Positions 46,150-55,591 of a stretch of 64,000 bases of DNA are shown piece after piece. Source of the stretch: Chromatiales bacterium (GTDB taxonomy: Bacteria; Pseudomonadota; Gammaproteobacteria; Thiohalomonadales; Thiohalomonadaceae); the NCBI GenBank assembly GCA_003251535.1, contig QKFD01000024.1, positions 1-64,000 of the forward strand. The letters run 5' to 3'. The stretch's first letter is position 1; every line of letters starts with the position of its first letter. The translations under genes were made by a program, and so were the position numbers. Below the pieces are notes generated by a model that was given only the letters and a program-made list of their open reading frames with translations, had not been told where the DNA came from and ran no database searches.

Positions 46150-48402
46150 TTAGAACTTGAACGGGCTCATGCCGATTTGACCGATCAACTCTGCCATGTC
46201 GTTGATGATCTTCGGAATGCGCTCGATGTCGGTGATGGAGACTTCGAAGGTCTGCACCCGCTCCTTCTCCAAGTTGAGCTGACTTAGGGTGTCGTCGATC
46301 TTGCTCATACGGTAGTGAGCCATCTCAGAACCCTTGACGAAGTGGCACTGATAGTTGTCGCCCTTCTGGCAACCCATCAGCATCACACCGTCATAGCCGC
46401 TATTCAGGGCGTCGGTGATCCAGATGGTGTTGACTGAACCCAGGCAACGCACCGGGATAACACGCACATAGGCGCTGTACTCCTGGTGGGTCATACCGGC
46501 CATATCGAGCGCCGGATAGGCGTCGTTCTCGCAAGCCAACACCAGCAGGCGCGGCTTCTCGGAGAACTCGTCCGGCATATCCACTGCCTTGAGCTGCTGG
46601 CCGACCGTCTCCACCGAGTAGTTCTCGAAGGAGATGACGCGCACCGGGCAGGCCCCCATGCAGGTACCGCAACGACGGCAGCGCGCCTCATTGAATAGAG
46701 GATAGCGCTTCTCATCCTCATTGATAGCGCCGAACGGACACTCCACGGTGCAGCGTTTGCACTGGGTACACCCTTCCATGCGGAACTTAGGGAAGGAGAG
46801 GTCACCGGAGCGCGGATGGGCAGCACGACCGAGGGCGGCGTTTTCACACGCCTGGATCGCCTTCAGGGCGGCGCCGGTGGCATCTTCCATCGCCTGGGCC
46901 ATGTCCATAGGACGGCGCACCGGACCGGCGGTGTAGACACCCGTACGACGGCTCTCATACGGGAAGCAGATGAAGTGGGAGTCGGTGAAGCCGTGCTTCA
47001 GGTGCGGCACGTCGGTGCCCTGGCGGTAGTCCAGGTTGAGCACCGAGGGGAAGCCCCCCTCCAGCTGCGCCTCCAGATCGGCGACACGAGCGGTGTCGTT
47101 CTGGCCGCGGGCAGACTCCAGATCCAGCATCAGGTAGGGATCCGGGCCGCTCATCGGCACCATGCCGGTGGCCAGTACCACCATATCGGCGTTATCGACC
47201 GCCTCTTCGTTGAGGATCAGGTCCTTGAAGCTGACCTTCACCTCACCGCCGGCCACCTCAACGGAGCTTACCTGGCCCTTGGAGAAGGTGACACCCGCCT
47301 CTTGCCCAGCGCGGTAGAAATCCTCACCGGTGGCACCCGGGGTGCGCAGGTCGTCGAACAGCACGGTGGCATCGCCGCCGGCCGCCTTCACATACATCGC
47401 CTGCTTGATGGAGGTGGTGCAGCAGTGACCCGAGCAGTAGGGCAGGTGACCCGGCGCCTCAGAGCGCTGACCGGCGCACTGCACAAAGACCACATTGCCC
47501 ACCTCTTTACCATCGGAGGGGCGCTTGATGGGGCCGCCGTTGGCGGCCTTGGCCAGCATCTCAAAACCGAGCTGATCTACCACATCCGGGCTCTTGCCCC
47601 CTCCCAGTTCAGGGAGTTTGTTGATGTCGTAGGGGACAAAGCCGGTGGCCTGGACGATGGCACCCACTTCGGCCTCGCTGCTGCTACCGCTCTCGGTGGC
47701 CAGCTCGACCTTGAAGCGGCCAGGGGCGCCGGAGGTCTTGGCGACGGTGGTGTTGAGGTGGACCTTGATGCTGGGCAGGGACTCGATGGCGTGGACCATC
47801 TTCTCCACTTCAGGATCCACCGGACCCTGGCGGCCATTCTTGGCGGGCACCCGCTTGTACATCTGCGCAGCGACACCACCGAGCTGGCCGGCCTTCTCCA
47901 CCAGCACCACCTCATAGCCGGCCTTGGCCGCTTCCAGTGCGGCGGTCATGCCGGAGACGCCACCGCCCACCACCATGATGCGCCGCAGCAGCCCCTGCTC
48001 ACCGGAGGACTCCGGCACCTTCAGGAACTTGGCCTCGGCACAGGCCATGCGGACGTAGTCCTCGGCCATCTCCTGGGTGGTCTCGCGGGCCTCGTCGGTA
48101 TCCGGGCGGACCCAGATGACCCCCTCGCGCAGATTGGCGCGGGAGAGAGTAACCCCCTCGAAGCTGAAGGCCTCGGTCTTGGCGCGCCGCGAACAGCCGA
48201 CGATCACCACTCGATTGACCCCCTCGCCGTCGATGTCCTGCTGGATCATCGCCACGCCGTCGGCGTTGCAGAGGAAGTCATGTTCGCGGCCGATGGCGGC
48301 CTTGCCATCGCGGGTGGCCACGCTCACCAGCGATTTGGTGTCGAGCCGCTCGGCGATGCCGCAGCCCTTACAGATGTAGGCACCGATCTTCATGTCAGCC
48401 AC
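46150..48402 (-). CDS. qmoB: QmoB (HdrA-like flavoprotein with MvhD domain)
   Basis: 750 residues. The N-terminus has CKGCG, then an HdrA-type FAD domain VVGGGVSGMTAALEAAKAGYEVVLVEK. A second part has GHCCTTSIKQAMYV. Two ferredoxin motifs, CTQCKRCTVECP and CRRCGTCMGACP, follow, and the C-terminal about 140 residues are MvhD-like (VRCLGSVNTIWITDALNSGYDGVMLMGCQKGDNYQCHF). QmoB is the interaction partner of APS reductase in the Qmo complex. It follows qmoA by three bases. Confidence 0.95.
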   Translation of the reverse strand: MADMKIGAYICKGCGIAERLDTKSLVSVATRDGKAAIGREHDFLCNADGVAMIQQDIDGEGVNRVVIVGCSRRAKTEAFSFEGVTLSRANLREGVIWVRPDTDEARETTQEMAEDYVRMACAEAKFLKVPESSGEQGLLRRIMVVGGGVSGMTAALEAAKAGYEVVLVEKAGQLGGVAAQMYKRVPAKNGRQGPVDPEVEKMVHAIESLPSIKVHLNTTVAKTSGAPGRFKVELATESGSSSEAEVGAIVQATGFVPYDINKLPELGGGKSPDVVDQLGFEMLAKAANGGPIKRPSDGKEVGNVVFVQCAGQRSEAPGHLPYCSGHCCTTSIKQAMYVKAAGGDATVLFDDLRTPGATGEDFYRAGQEAGVTFSKGQVSSVEVAGGEVKVSFKDLILNEEAVDNADMVVLATGMVPMSGPDPYLMLDLESARGQNDTARVADLEAQLEGGFPSVLNLDYRQGTDVPHLKHGFTDSHFICFPYESRRTGVYTAGPVRRPMDMAQAMEDATGAALKAIQACENAALGRAAHPRSGDLSFPKFRMEGCTQCKRCTVECPFGAINEDEKRYPLFNEARCRRCGTCMGACPVRVISFENYSVETVGQQLKAVDMPDEFSEKPRLLVLACENDAYPALDMAGMTHQEYSAYVRVIPVRCLGSVNTIWITDALNSGYDGVMLMGCQKGDNYQCHFVKGSEMAHYRMSKIDDTLSQLNLEKERVQTFEVSITDIERIPKIINDMAELIGQIGMSPFKF

Positions 48403-48405
48403 TGC

Positions 48406-49692
48406 TTAACCCTCCTGACCCGCAACCCGATTGATCACCTGGATGGCACGCAGGGCGCTCGCGGTGGCGTTCTGCGCCGCCCGATTGACGTCCAAGGCAT
48501 CCGAGGAGCAACCGGCGCCGTAGATGGCACCGTTGGCGGGGTCGAGTTCGATGAAATTGTGCTCGTTGATCTTGAACCCTTCCGGGAAGACACCGGCCGG
48601 CACGGTGGACTCCATGCCTACGGCCAGCACCACCAGGTCGTGCTCGTTGGCGTAGCGGTTGTAACCCTCGGTGTCCACGCCGTGGAGCACCAGGTTGCCA
48701 TTGGCCTTGTTCTCGGCGATGTTGGCCACCTTGGACTTGGTGAAGCTGACGTTGGCGTCTGCCTTCACCTTGCGGTGGAAGTCGTCGATGCGGTCGATGG
48801 CGCGGATGTCGATGTAGTAGACGGTGCTCTTGGCGGCATCGCCCAGGTTCTCGCGCACGTAGTTGGTCTGCTTGAGGGTGGCCATGCAGCAGATACGCGA
48901 GCAGTGCAGCAGGTGGTTGCGGTCACGGGAGCCGGCGCACTGGATGAAGGCGATGTTGCTCGGTGCCTGACCATCGGAGGGGCGGACAATCTTGCCGCCA
49001 GTGGGACCAAACGGGTCGAGCATCCGCTCGAACTCGACGTTGGTGATGACGTTGGCGAAGCGATCGTAGCCGTAGGGCTGGATCTTCGCGGCGTCATAGG
49101 GGGTCCAACCGGTGGCCCAGATGATGGCACCCACCTTGAGATTGAGACTCTGCGCCTGCATGTCGAGATCCACGGCGCCGGCCTTGCAGGCCCCTTTAGC
49201 GGCCTCGGCGTCGGCCGTACCGATGATGCGCGGGTCGATCACATAGCGCTGCGGGTAGGCCATCATGCTGGGGAGATAGGCCCCCTTGCGCTGTTTCAGG
49301 CCGTAGTTGTGCTCGTCGTCAAACTCCGCGGCCACGGCCTTTTCGCAGTCGCCACAGGCGGTGCAGTTTTCGGTGACGTAGCGGGGGGAGAGGGCCACGG
49401 TGACGTCGTAGTCACCTTCCGAGCCGGTCACCTGGGTCACTTCGGCCAGGGTCAACAGTCGGATGTTCTTGTTGGCCTTCAGGCGGCGGTACTGAATTTC
49501 GAGACCGCACGTAGGGAAGCAGAGTTTGGGGAAGTATTTATAGAGCTGGGCGACACGGCCGCCCACGGTGGGGCTTTTCTCCAGCAGGATCACTTGCTTC
49601 CCGCACTCGGCCGCCTCTAAAGCCGCCGTGAGGCCGCTGATGCCGCCACCCACGACCAGGATGGTCTGGTTGGTTGCGATTACCTCGGACAT
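48406..49692 (-). CDS. qmoA: QmoA (HdrA-like flavoprotein)
   Basis: 428 residues. The FAD motif is ILVVGGGISGLTAALEAAECGKQVILLEKSPTVGGRVAQ, then LCFPTCGLEI, CTACGDC, and CAGSRDRNHLLHCSRICCMATLKQ with conserved Cys. QmoA and QmoB exchange electrons between APS reductase and the quinone pool or Hdr subunits. GGAGGAAATT precedes the ATG. It is the first gene of the operon. An aprBA pair, usual upstream, is replaced here by a divergent AAA+ gene. Confidence 0.95.
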   Translation of the reverse strand: MSEVIATNQTILVVGGGISGLTAALEAAECGKQVILLEKSPTVGGRVAQLYKYFPKLCFPTCGLEIQYRRLKANKNIRLLTLAEVTQVTGSEGDYDVTVALSPRYVTENCTACGDCEKAVAAEFDDEHNYGLKQRKGAYLPSMMAYPQRYVIDPRIIGTADAEAAKGACKAGAVDLDMQAQSLNLKVGAIIWATGWTPYDAAKIQPYGYDRFANVITNVEFERMLDPFGPTGGKIVRPSDGQAPSNIAFIQCAGSRDRNHLLHCSRICCMATLKQTNYVRENLGDAAKSTVYYIDIRAIDRIDDFHRKVKADANVSFTKSKVANIAENKANGNLVLHGVDTEGYNRYANEHDLVVLAVGMESTVPAGVFPEGFKINEHNFIELDPANGAIYGAGCSSDALDVNRAAQNATASALRAIQVINRVAGQEG

Positions 49693-49967
49693 CGAATTTC
49701 CTCCGCAGAAGGATGAACGCTGTTTCTCCCCGCGGAATCCCTGACTTTTTCCATAAGGATCCTATGGATGCAGGTGCGCGAGACGAAAAGATTGAAAACG
49801 ATACTCGTCCGGCCCTTGAATGCCTATATCAAGAGCATCGAATTTTCCAATAAGCTGATAGATTGTATGTATTTGTGCCGCCGCTTCCTTGCGGGTTGCC
49901 AGCAGGCCGCCAATTACTTAATTTTCCTCTCGGGAATTGCCCCGTCAGCCCCCCAAGGATCCATGCA
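49693..49967. promoter_or_regulatory. Divergent control region between qmoA and the second AAA+ gene
   Basis: The AT content rises in 49800-49880, as expected for promoters. CTTGA-N9-TCAAG (49815-49833) is a perfect dyad. AAGGATCC occurs twice (49757 and 49954), the second acting as ribosome-binding site of the AAA+ gene. No near-consensus sigma-70 promoter is obvious for either direction. Confidence 0.4.
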
Positions 49968-50780
49968 GTGAGTGCGCACGTCTCTAGGCCGGAAGAGTTT
50001 TTTATCACCACCGAGCCCTACTACCAGCCGGTGGCCGACGAGGTGGCCCTCTTTGAGGCGGCCTATCATAACCAGTTGCCCCTCCTGCTCAAAGGGCCGA
50101 CCGGCTGCGGCAAGACCCGCTTCATGGAGTACATGGCCTGGCGGCTACAGCGTCCGCTCATCACCGTCTCCTGCCACGATGACCTCACCGCCTCCGATCT
50201 AGTGGGGCGTTACCTCATCTCCGGCGGGGAGACCGTCTGGGTGGATGGCCCCCTGGCGCGGGCCGTGCGGGCCGGCGCCATCTGCTATCTGGACGAGGTG
50301 GTGGAGGCGCGCAAGGACACCACCGTGGTGATCCACCCCCTGGCGGATGACCGCCGCATCCTGCCTCTGGAGAAGCGGGGCGAGCAGCTGGCGGCCGGCC
50401 CGGAGTTCTGCCTCACTATCTCCTATAACCCGGGCTATCAGAGCGTCTTAAAGTCACTCAAACCCTCCACCCGCCAGCGCTTTGTGGCGCTGGAGTTCGA
50501 CTACCCCGAACCGGAGCTGGAGGCGCGCATCATCGTCCACGAGTCGGGGCTGACAGCGGAGTTGGCGCGCCAACTGGTGAAGTTCGCCGGCATGACCCGC
50601 AACCTCAAGGGCAACGGCCTGGAGGAGGGCGCCAGCACCCGGCTGCTGGTCCATGGCGCCAAACTGATGGCCGCCGGGATCCCGGCGGTGGGTGCCTGTC
50701 GCGCCGCCATCGCCCAATCCCTCACCGACGATCCAGAGATGCTGGCGGCCATCGACGAACTCTCCTCCTCGCTCTTCTGA
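49968..50780 (+). CDS. CbbQ/NorQ-family AAA+ ATPase, second copy
   Basis: 270 residues. Walker A GPTGCGKT, Walker [11 protein letters not shown] and ISYNPGYQS as in the first copy at 3629-4438, which it resembles over its whole length. The GTG at 49968, after AAGGA, was chosen because it begins the family-like part; the frame upstream has no family resemblance. The partner gene downstream is closer to NorD than to CbbO, so this pair may activate a different enzyme (nitric oxide reductase in known norQD) or RuBisCO of another form. No norCB or RuBisCO gene is adjacent. Confidence 0.85.
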   Translation: MSAHVSRPEEFFITTEPYYQPVADEVALFEAAYHNQLPLLLKGPTGCGKTRFMEYMAWRLQRPLITVSCHDDLTASDLVGRYLISGGETVWVDGPLARAVRAGAICYLDEVVEARKDTTVVIHPLADDRRILPLEKRGEQLAAGPEFCLTISYNPGYQSVLKSLKPSTRQRFVALEFDYPEPELEARIIVHESGLTAELARQLVKFAGMTRNLKGNGLEEGASTRLLVHGAKLMAAGIPAVGACRAAIAQSLTDDPEMLAAIDELSSSLF

Positions 50781-50782
50781 CC

Positions 50783-52888
50783 GTGGCCACTCCCCCACTC
50801 ACCCAGCCCCAGCTGGAGGCGATCCTCGACCAGGCGCTGGATGTGGAGCTGTCGTTCCGCAACACCGAGGGACCGGCCCAGCGACTCGCCCGACTACCGC
50901 GGACTGAGCAGGAGCTGGTGCTGGAGCTGGTACGCCGCCTCGCCTCTACCCATGTGGAGTTGGGTTACCAGATCGCCGAGCAGGCGCCACAGGCGCTCGC
51001 CGCCATGGATGAGCGCGGCCTCACCTCCTGGGCACTACACGCCGCCGATGTCTACGACCGGGTGGGGCTACGCCCGGCGCTGCTGGCCATCCGTGAGGTG
51101 GAGCGGTTCCTGCGCGAGGGGGCAGAGCGGGCCGCTGGCGTGGTGCTGGAGGAGGAGGGGCGGGTACTACTACCGTTCCTTAACGGGCTGGAGGGGCGGC
51201 GCCTCCAGATCGAGCAGGGGGAGGAGCCGTGGACCGATACCGAGGTGCTCTACCTCCCGGCAGTGGTGGCCCACCTGCCGAGTCGGGAGGAGAACTTCCT
51301 TATATATAAGGTGATGGTGACCCAACTCTGGGCCCAGGTGCGGTACGGCACCTTCCGCGCCGCGCTGCCAACCGCCTTGGCAGCCAGCCCGACACCGGAG
51401 CGGCTGCTAGGGCTGTTCCAGGCCTGTGAGGAGACGCGCCTCGGCGCCCGCCTCGCCCGCGAACTACCAGGGCTACAACGCGATCTCACCCACCTCCGCC
51501 AACGCCTGGCAGTGGCCCCGCCCAGTGCCGCCTGGCAGACCTTTACCGCCCCGCTACAGCAGGCCGATGCCAGCGCGGAGGATTCGCTACTGCTGGCCTG
51601 TAGCGCCGCCCTCCACCTCGTCCCTCCAGCGCCTGCGGTGTGGTGCGGCCGGCTCCAGTTTGATGCCGCCCGTGATCGGATGGCGGCGCGCGTAGAGCGG
51701 GAGAAGGCGCTCTTTCGCCTCCACCTGGCCAACCTGCTGGAAGAGATGCGCCAGAAGGGGGCCCTGCTGGAGCATGAGCCCCGTTTCACCACCCGCCAGC
51801 GCGATGACACCCCCGAGTCACTGGAGCTGATCCTCGATGAGATCGCGGTGCCCCTCCCCGCTGGGGTGCGCCGTCTGGCCAGCTCTATCTTGCTGGACCT
51901 CTCCGCCATCCCACCGGACTACCTAGTACCCGCCGGCCCCGGCGAGTACGACCCCAAGCTCTACCGTGAGGAGCAGCCCGATCTCGATAACCTCTGGGAG
52001 GGGACCTACCACGAGATCGGCGCCCATCTTTATGACGAGTGGGACTACCAGCGCCGCCACTACCGCAAACGCTGGTGCGCGGTGCGCGAACGCACCCTCA
52101 ATCCGGTACACAACGATTTTGTGGCGCTGACCCTCGCCCGCCATGGCCCCTTGATCCGCCAGCTGCGGCGCACCTTTGAGGGGCTGCGGGGCGAGGACAA
52201 GGTGCTCAAACGCCAGGCGGAGGGGGAGGAGATCGACTTCGACGCCCTGGTGGAGTCACTGGCCGACCACCACGACGGCCGCGAACTCTCTGACCGCCTC
52301 TACGCCCATCGCCAGCGGCTTGAGCGCAATATTGCCGTCGCCTTCCTGGTCGATATGAGCGGCTCCACCCGCGGCTGGATCAACGATGCCGAGCGCGAGG
52401 CGCTGCTGCTGCTGTGCGAGGCGTTGGAGTCACTGGGAGACCGCTACGCCGTCTACGGCTTCTCAGGACAGACCCGCAAACGCTGCGAGATCTACCCGGT
52501 CAAGCGGTTCGATGAGCCCTATGACGCAGCGGTGCAGGGACGGATCAGCGCCATTGCCCCCCAGGACTACACCCGCATGGGCTTTGCCATCCGCCATATG
52601 ATCCAACTGCTGCGCCAACAGGAGGTGCGCACCCGCCTGCTGGTGACCCTCTCCGACGGCAAGCCCGATGACTACAGCGACTACCGCGGTGAATACGGCA
52701 TTGAAGACACCCGCCAGGCACTGATTGAGGCCAAGCGGGCCGGGATCCACCCCTTCTGCATCACCCTGGACCGAGAGGGATCGGAGTACCTCTCCCACAT
52801 GTATGGCGCGGTCAACTGGGTACTGGTGGATGAGGTGCGCAAACTACCGCTCAAGGTGGCCGATATCTACCGCCGGCTGACCACTTGA
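50783..52888 (+). CDS. NorD/CbbO-like VWA-domain protein
   Basis: 701 residues, GTG start two bases after the AAA+ stop. The C-terminal VWA domain has MIDAS DMSGS (VAFLVDMSGSTRGWINDAEREALLLLCEALESLGDRYAVYGFSG), TRMGFAIRHM and TLSDGKPDDY followed by YRGEYGIEDTR and PFCITLDREGSEYL. This wording is the NorD-type signature. The N-terminal 450 residues are helical and less conserved. It should form a metal-dependent adaptor for the ATPase before it. It differs clearly from the CbbO at 1263-3515, although the ATPases are close. Confidence 0.85.
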   Translation: MATPPLTQPQLEAILDQALDVELSFRNTEGPAQRLARLPRTEQELVLELVRRLASTHVELGYQIAEQAPQALAAMDERGLTSWALHAADVYDRVGLRPALLAIREVERFLREGAERAAGVVLEEEGRVLLPFLNGLEGRRLQIEQGEEPWTDTEVLYLPAVVAHLPSREENFLIYKVMVTQLWAQVRYGTFRAALPTALAASPTPERLLGLFQACEETRLGARLARELPGLQRDLTHLRQRLAVAPPSAAWQTFTAPLQQADASAEDSLLLACSAALHLVPPAPAVWCGRLQFDAARDRMAARVEREKALFRLHLANLLEEMRQKGALLEHEPRFTTRQRDDTPESLELILDEIAVPLPAGVRRLASSILLDLSAIPPDYLVPAGPGEYDPKLYREEQPDLDNLWEGTYHEIGAHLYDEWDYQRRHYRKRWCAVRERTLNPVHNDFVALTLARHGPLIRQLRRTFEGLRGEDKVLKRQAEGEEIDFDALVESLADHHDGRELSDRLYAHRQRLERNIAVAFLVDMSGSTRGWINDAEREALLLLCEALESLGDRYAVYGFSGQTRKRCEIYPVKRFDEPYDAAVQGRISAIAPQDYTRMGFAIRHMIQLLRQQEVRTRLLVTLSDGKPDDYSDYRGEYGIEDTRQALIEAKRAGIHPFCITLDREGSEYLSHMYGAVNWVLVDEVRKLPLKVADIYRRLTT

Positions 52889-53053
52889 AGTGGCGGCCGC
52901 AACAGCGGGTCTGCCGCCGTTATCCAAGCGCTGCGCTAGGGTGATCCGCAGATACCACCCCATGTTGGATCCATTGGAACCCAAGGCGCTCTATGGAACG
53001 CGCCATGGCGCCCGATCAAACAGCGGTAGTAGATCCAGGTTAACCTTGGCTCC

Positions 53054-54247
53054 ATGCCACGCCACAACCGACCCACCCTAGGGCCCCGCCGCCACTACCG
53101 CTTCCCCTGGCGCAGTGGCAACCAGATTGAACTCCTGGTGGATGGTAACCGCTACTTCCCCGCGATGTTGGCGGCCATCGATACGGCCCGTCGCTATGTG
53201 CTGCTGGAGATCTATCTATGCGATGCCGGCCGCATCGCCACCCTCTTTGTGGAGGCGTTCCTCCGCGCCGCCGGGCGCGGGGTGGCGGTCCACCTGCTGC
53301 TGGATGACTACGGCTCCAGCGCCCTACTGCGCCAATACCGCTCCCGCTTGGAGCAGGCGGGGGTGGAGGTTATCGCCTACAACCCGATGCGCTGGTTCCA
53401 CCTGCGCCACAACCTGCTGCGCGACCATCGCAAGCTGTTGCTGGTGGATGGCCAGGTGGCCTTTATCGGTGGCACAGGGATTACCGACGCCTTTGATCCG
53501 CAGACCACCCCGCACCACTTTTGGCGGGAGAATATGGCGCGCATCGAGGGGCCCTGCGTGGCCGATTGGCAGACCGGCTTCACCTCGGTCTGGAACGCCT
53601 GGAGCCCCGCCCCGCTGCCCATTGCCACACCGCCACCGAAGGGGTTCAGCGGTGGCAGTCACGGCCGCGTGGTGTTGGGGGATCGCTCCCATCGGGCCGA
53701 TCTCAAGCGCTCGATCCTCAGCCATGTGCGCCGTGCCCGGCGCCGGGTCTGGATCGCCACCGCCTACTTTATCCCTTCATGGAAGCTCCGCCGTGCCCTG
53801 CGCCGGGCGGCCGGCCAGGGGATTGATGTGCGGCTGCTGGTACCGGGGCGAGAGGTGGATGTCCCCGGCGTGCGCCACGCCAGCCGCCGCTACTACGGCA
53901 AGCTGCTACGCCAGGGGGTACGCATCTTCGAGTACCAACCACGCTTCCTGCATGAAAAGTTGGTGGTCTGTGACGGTTGGGTCTCATTGGGCTCTAGCAA
54001 CCTCGATCGCTGGAACCTGACGTGGAATCTGGACGCCAATCAGGAGGTGGATGATCCCCGCTTCTTGGCCAAGGTGGAGGCGACTTTCCTCGCCGATCTG
54101 GCAGAGGCGCGGGAGTACACCTACGCCGAGTGGCAGATCCGTCCGTTAGGTCGGCGGTTGGCCGAATGGTTCTGGGGGGGGATCGATCTCGCCCTGGCCC
54201 GTCTTGGACAGGTGCCGCAGGAGGGCGAGGGGCAGGAACCGCGGTGA
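53054..54247 (+). CDS. Phospholipase D family enzyme, cardiolipin synthase-like
   Basis: 397 residues. Two HKD motifs are visible: HRKLLLVD followed by GGTGI and, in the second half, HEKLVVCDGWVSLGSSNLDRWN. This is the length and layout of ClsB-type cardiolipin synthases without N-terminal membrane helices. It likely joins phosphatidyl groups at the inner membrane. Start ATG at 53054; the sequence upstream has no clear Shine-Dalgarno site. The following phosphoesterase gene begins 32 bp after its stop. Confidence 0.88.
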   Translation: MPRHNRPTLGPRRHYRFPWRSGNQIELLVDGNRYFPAMLAAIDTARRYVLLEIYLCDAGRIATLFVEAFLRAAGRGVAVHLLLDDYGSSALLRQYRSRLEQAGVEVIAYNPMRWFHLRHNLLRDHRKLLLVDGQVAFIGGTGITDAFDPQTTPHHFWRENMARIEGPCVADWQTGFTSVWNAWSPAPLPIATPPPKGFSGGSHGRVVLGDRSHRADLKRSILSHVRRARRRVWIATAYFIPSWKLRRALRRAAGQGIDVRLLVPGREVDVPGVRHASRRYYGKLLRQGVRIFEYQPRFLHEKLVVCDGWVSLGSSNLDRWNLTWNLDANQEVDDPRFLAKVEATFLADLAEAREYTYAEWQIRPLGRRLAEWFWGGIDLALARLGQVPQEGEGQEPR

Positions 54248-54279
54248 CAGCGCCGCCCACCCGTGGCACCATGCGCGCC

Positions 54280-54801
54280 ATGAAGATCTGCATCGTCTCC
54301 GACAGCCACGACAACCGCCCGATGCTGGCCACCGCCGTCACCGCCGCCAAGGCGTGGGGGGCGCGCATGGTGTTCCACTGCGGGGATGTGGTCGCCCCAA
54401 CCTGCCTGCGGGTGCTACAACCCCTAGGGCTGCCAGTCCACGTCATCCACGGCAACAACATGGGGGATACCTACGCCACCCTCATGCTCGCCCAAGAGCC
54501 GGAGAGCGTGGTCCACTACCACGGCCAGGATGCGGGGCTGGAGATCGCCGGACGCCGCATCTTTCTGGTCCACTACCCCCACTATGCCCAGGCCATGGCC
54601 CTCACCGGTGATTGGGATCTGGTCTGCTGTGGCCACGACCACCGCCCCGCCATCGAACGCAAACGCAACATCCAAGGGGGCGAGACGGTGATAGTCAATC
54701 CGGGGACGGTGGCCGGGGTGGGACCGCGGGCCACCTATGTGGTGGGTGACCTCGAAACCCTGGAGTTTGAGATCATCGAGCTGCCGAAACCGACCAGCTG
54801 A
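54280..54801 (+). CDS. YfcE/MJ0936-type metallophosphoesterase
   Basis: 173 residues. The metal-site motifs are SDSHDN, CGDVV, HGNNMG, HYPHYAQ, CGHDHRP and NPGTVAG, as in the calcineurin-like YfcE family, which cleaves phosphodiesters. The ATG at 54280 starts directly with MKICIVSDSHDN; ATG 54271 is an alternative. It follows the phospholipase D family gene closely and may be co-transcribed with it. Confidence 0.88.
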   Translation: MKICIVSDSHDNRPMLATAVTAAKAWGARMVFHCGDVVAPTCLRVLQPLGLPVHVIHGNNMGDTYATLMLAQEPESVVHYHGQDAGLEIAGRRIFLVHYPHYAQAMALTGDWDLVCCGHDHRPAIERKRNIQGGETVIVNPGTVAGVGPRATYVVGDLETLEFEIIELPKPTS

Positions 54802-54834
54802 TCGGCCACGCAGAGCTACGCAGCGGGTGCGTGA

Positions 54835-55278
54835 TCAGTAACCCGCGGTGTTCTTCTCCACCCACCGCTCCCCGCCGACCGTGCGCTCTCGCTTCCAGAA
54901 GGGGGCCCGCGCCTTCAGTGCCTCCATGATGGCCCGGCACCCCTCAAACCCCTCGCGGCGGTGACCAGACCAGACCGCCACCAATACGATGGGATCCCCC
55001 GGCGCTAAGGCACCCACCCGATGGACTACCAGCGCATCGATCAACTGGAAGCGCGCCACCTCTGCCGCCACCAGGGCGCTCAACTCCCGCTCGGCCATGC
55101 CGGGGTAGTGCTCCAGGTACATCCCGAGCACCGGCTCCCCCTCGTTGTAGTCACGCATGGTGCCCACAAAGGTGGCGGTCGCCCCCACCCCAGTGCCGAG
55201 TTGGGCGGCACGCTCATACTCCGCCAACTCCGCCCACGGTTGGAAGGCGCCGCTACGCAGCTCTACCCGCACTACCAC
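54835..55278 (-). CDS. moaE: Molybdopterin synthase catalytic subunit MoaE
   Basis: 147 residues. Typical stretches are GATATFVGTMRDYNEG, LEHYPGMAERELSALVAAE, VHRVGALAPGDPIVLVAVWSGHRREGFEGCRAIMEALKARAPFWKRE. It transfers sulfur from MoaD to the pterin precursor. The GTG start overlaps the last codons of moaD, showing coupled translation. Confidence 0.95.
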   Translation of the reverse strand: MVVRVELRSGAFQPWAELAEYERAAQLGTGVGATATFVGTMRDYNEGEPVLGMYLEHYPGMAERELSALVAAEVARFQLIDALVVHRVGALAPGDPIVLVAVWSGHRREGFEGCRAIMEALKARAPFWKRERTVGGERWVEKNTAGY

Positions 55279-55511
55279 CGCCCCCCGGTCACCGGCGGGA
55301 AAAAGGCCACCTCATCACCATCTTTCACCGCTTGAGCGGCGTCGGTGTACTCCATATTGATGGCCACCAGCACATTGCTGGGGAGGGATTTGCCGCCTGT
55401 GGCCTGCAACCAGACATCGGCGGCGGTGGCCACCTCGCCGATCTCCACCTTGGCGCCGTCACAACCGAGACGCTCCTTCAGGCTGGCGAAGAACTTCACT
55501 TCGACTGTCAT
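55272..55511 (-). CDS. moaD: Molybdopterin synthase sulfur carrier MoaD
   Basis: 79 residues. The beta-grasp body is MTVEVKFFASLKERLG...VLVAINMEYTDAAQAVKDGDEVAFFPPVTGG. The normal C-terminal GG that is adenylated and thiocarboxylated is followed here by Arg-Trp before the stop. ATG at 55511 with GGAGCACGGGG upstream; the longer frame to 55559 was not used. It precedes moaE with a 7-bp overlap and is divergent from moaC. Confidence 0.9.
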   Translation of the reverse strand: MTVEVKFFASLKERLGCDGAKVEIGEVATAADVWLQATGGKSLPSNVLVAINMEYTDAAQAVKDGDEVAFFPPVTGGRW

Positions 55512-55591
55512 CGTACCCCGTGCTCCGTTTTGCCCCCGTTCCGGCGCTGAGCCTATCATGAAGCCCCTGCCGCACCAATTTGAGCCGATCC

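Noticed and set aside
46816-49620. Very long plus-strand open frame of 934 codons opposite qmoA and qmoB
   Set aside because: It is an antisense shadow of two clearly recognised genes; its His/Gly/Leu-rich composition is typical of reverse frames in GC-rich coding DNA.
49815-49833. FNR/CRP site between qmoA and the AAA+ gene
   Set aside because: The dyad CTTGA-N9-TCAAG has wrong spacing for the FNR consensus (TTGAT-N4-ATCAA); kept only as an unnamed dyad.
49768-49971. Small plus-strand ORF (67 codons) whose stop overlaps the GTG of the second AAA+ gene
   Set aside because: The overlap looks like translational coupling, but codon use is unlike the neighbours, the sequence has no family resemblance and it lies in the AT-rich divergent control region.
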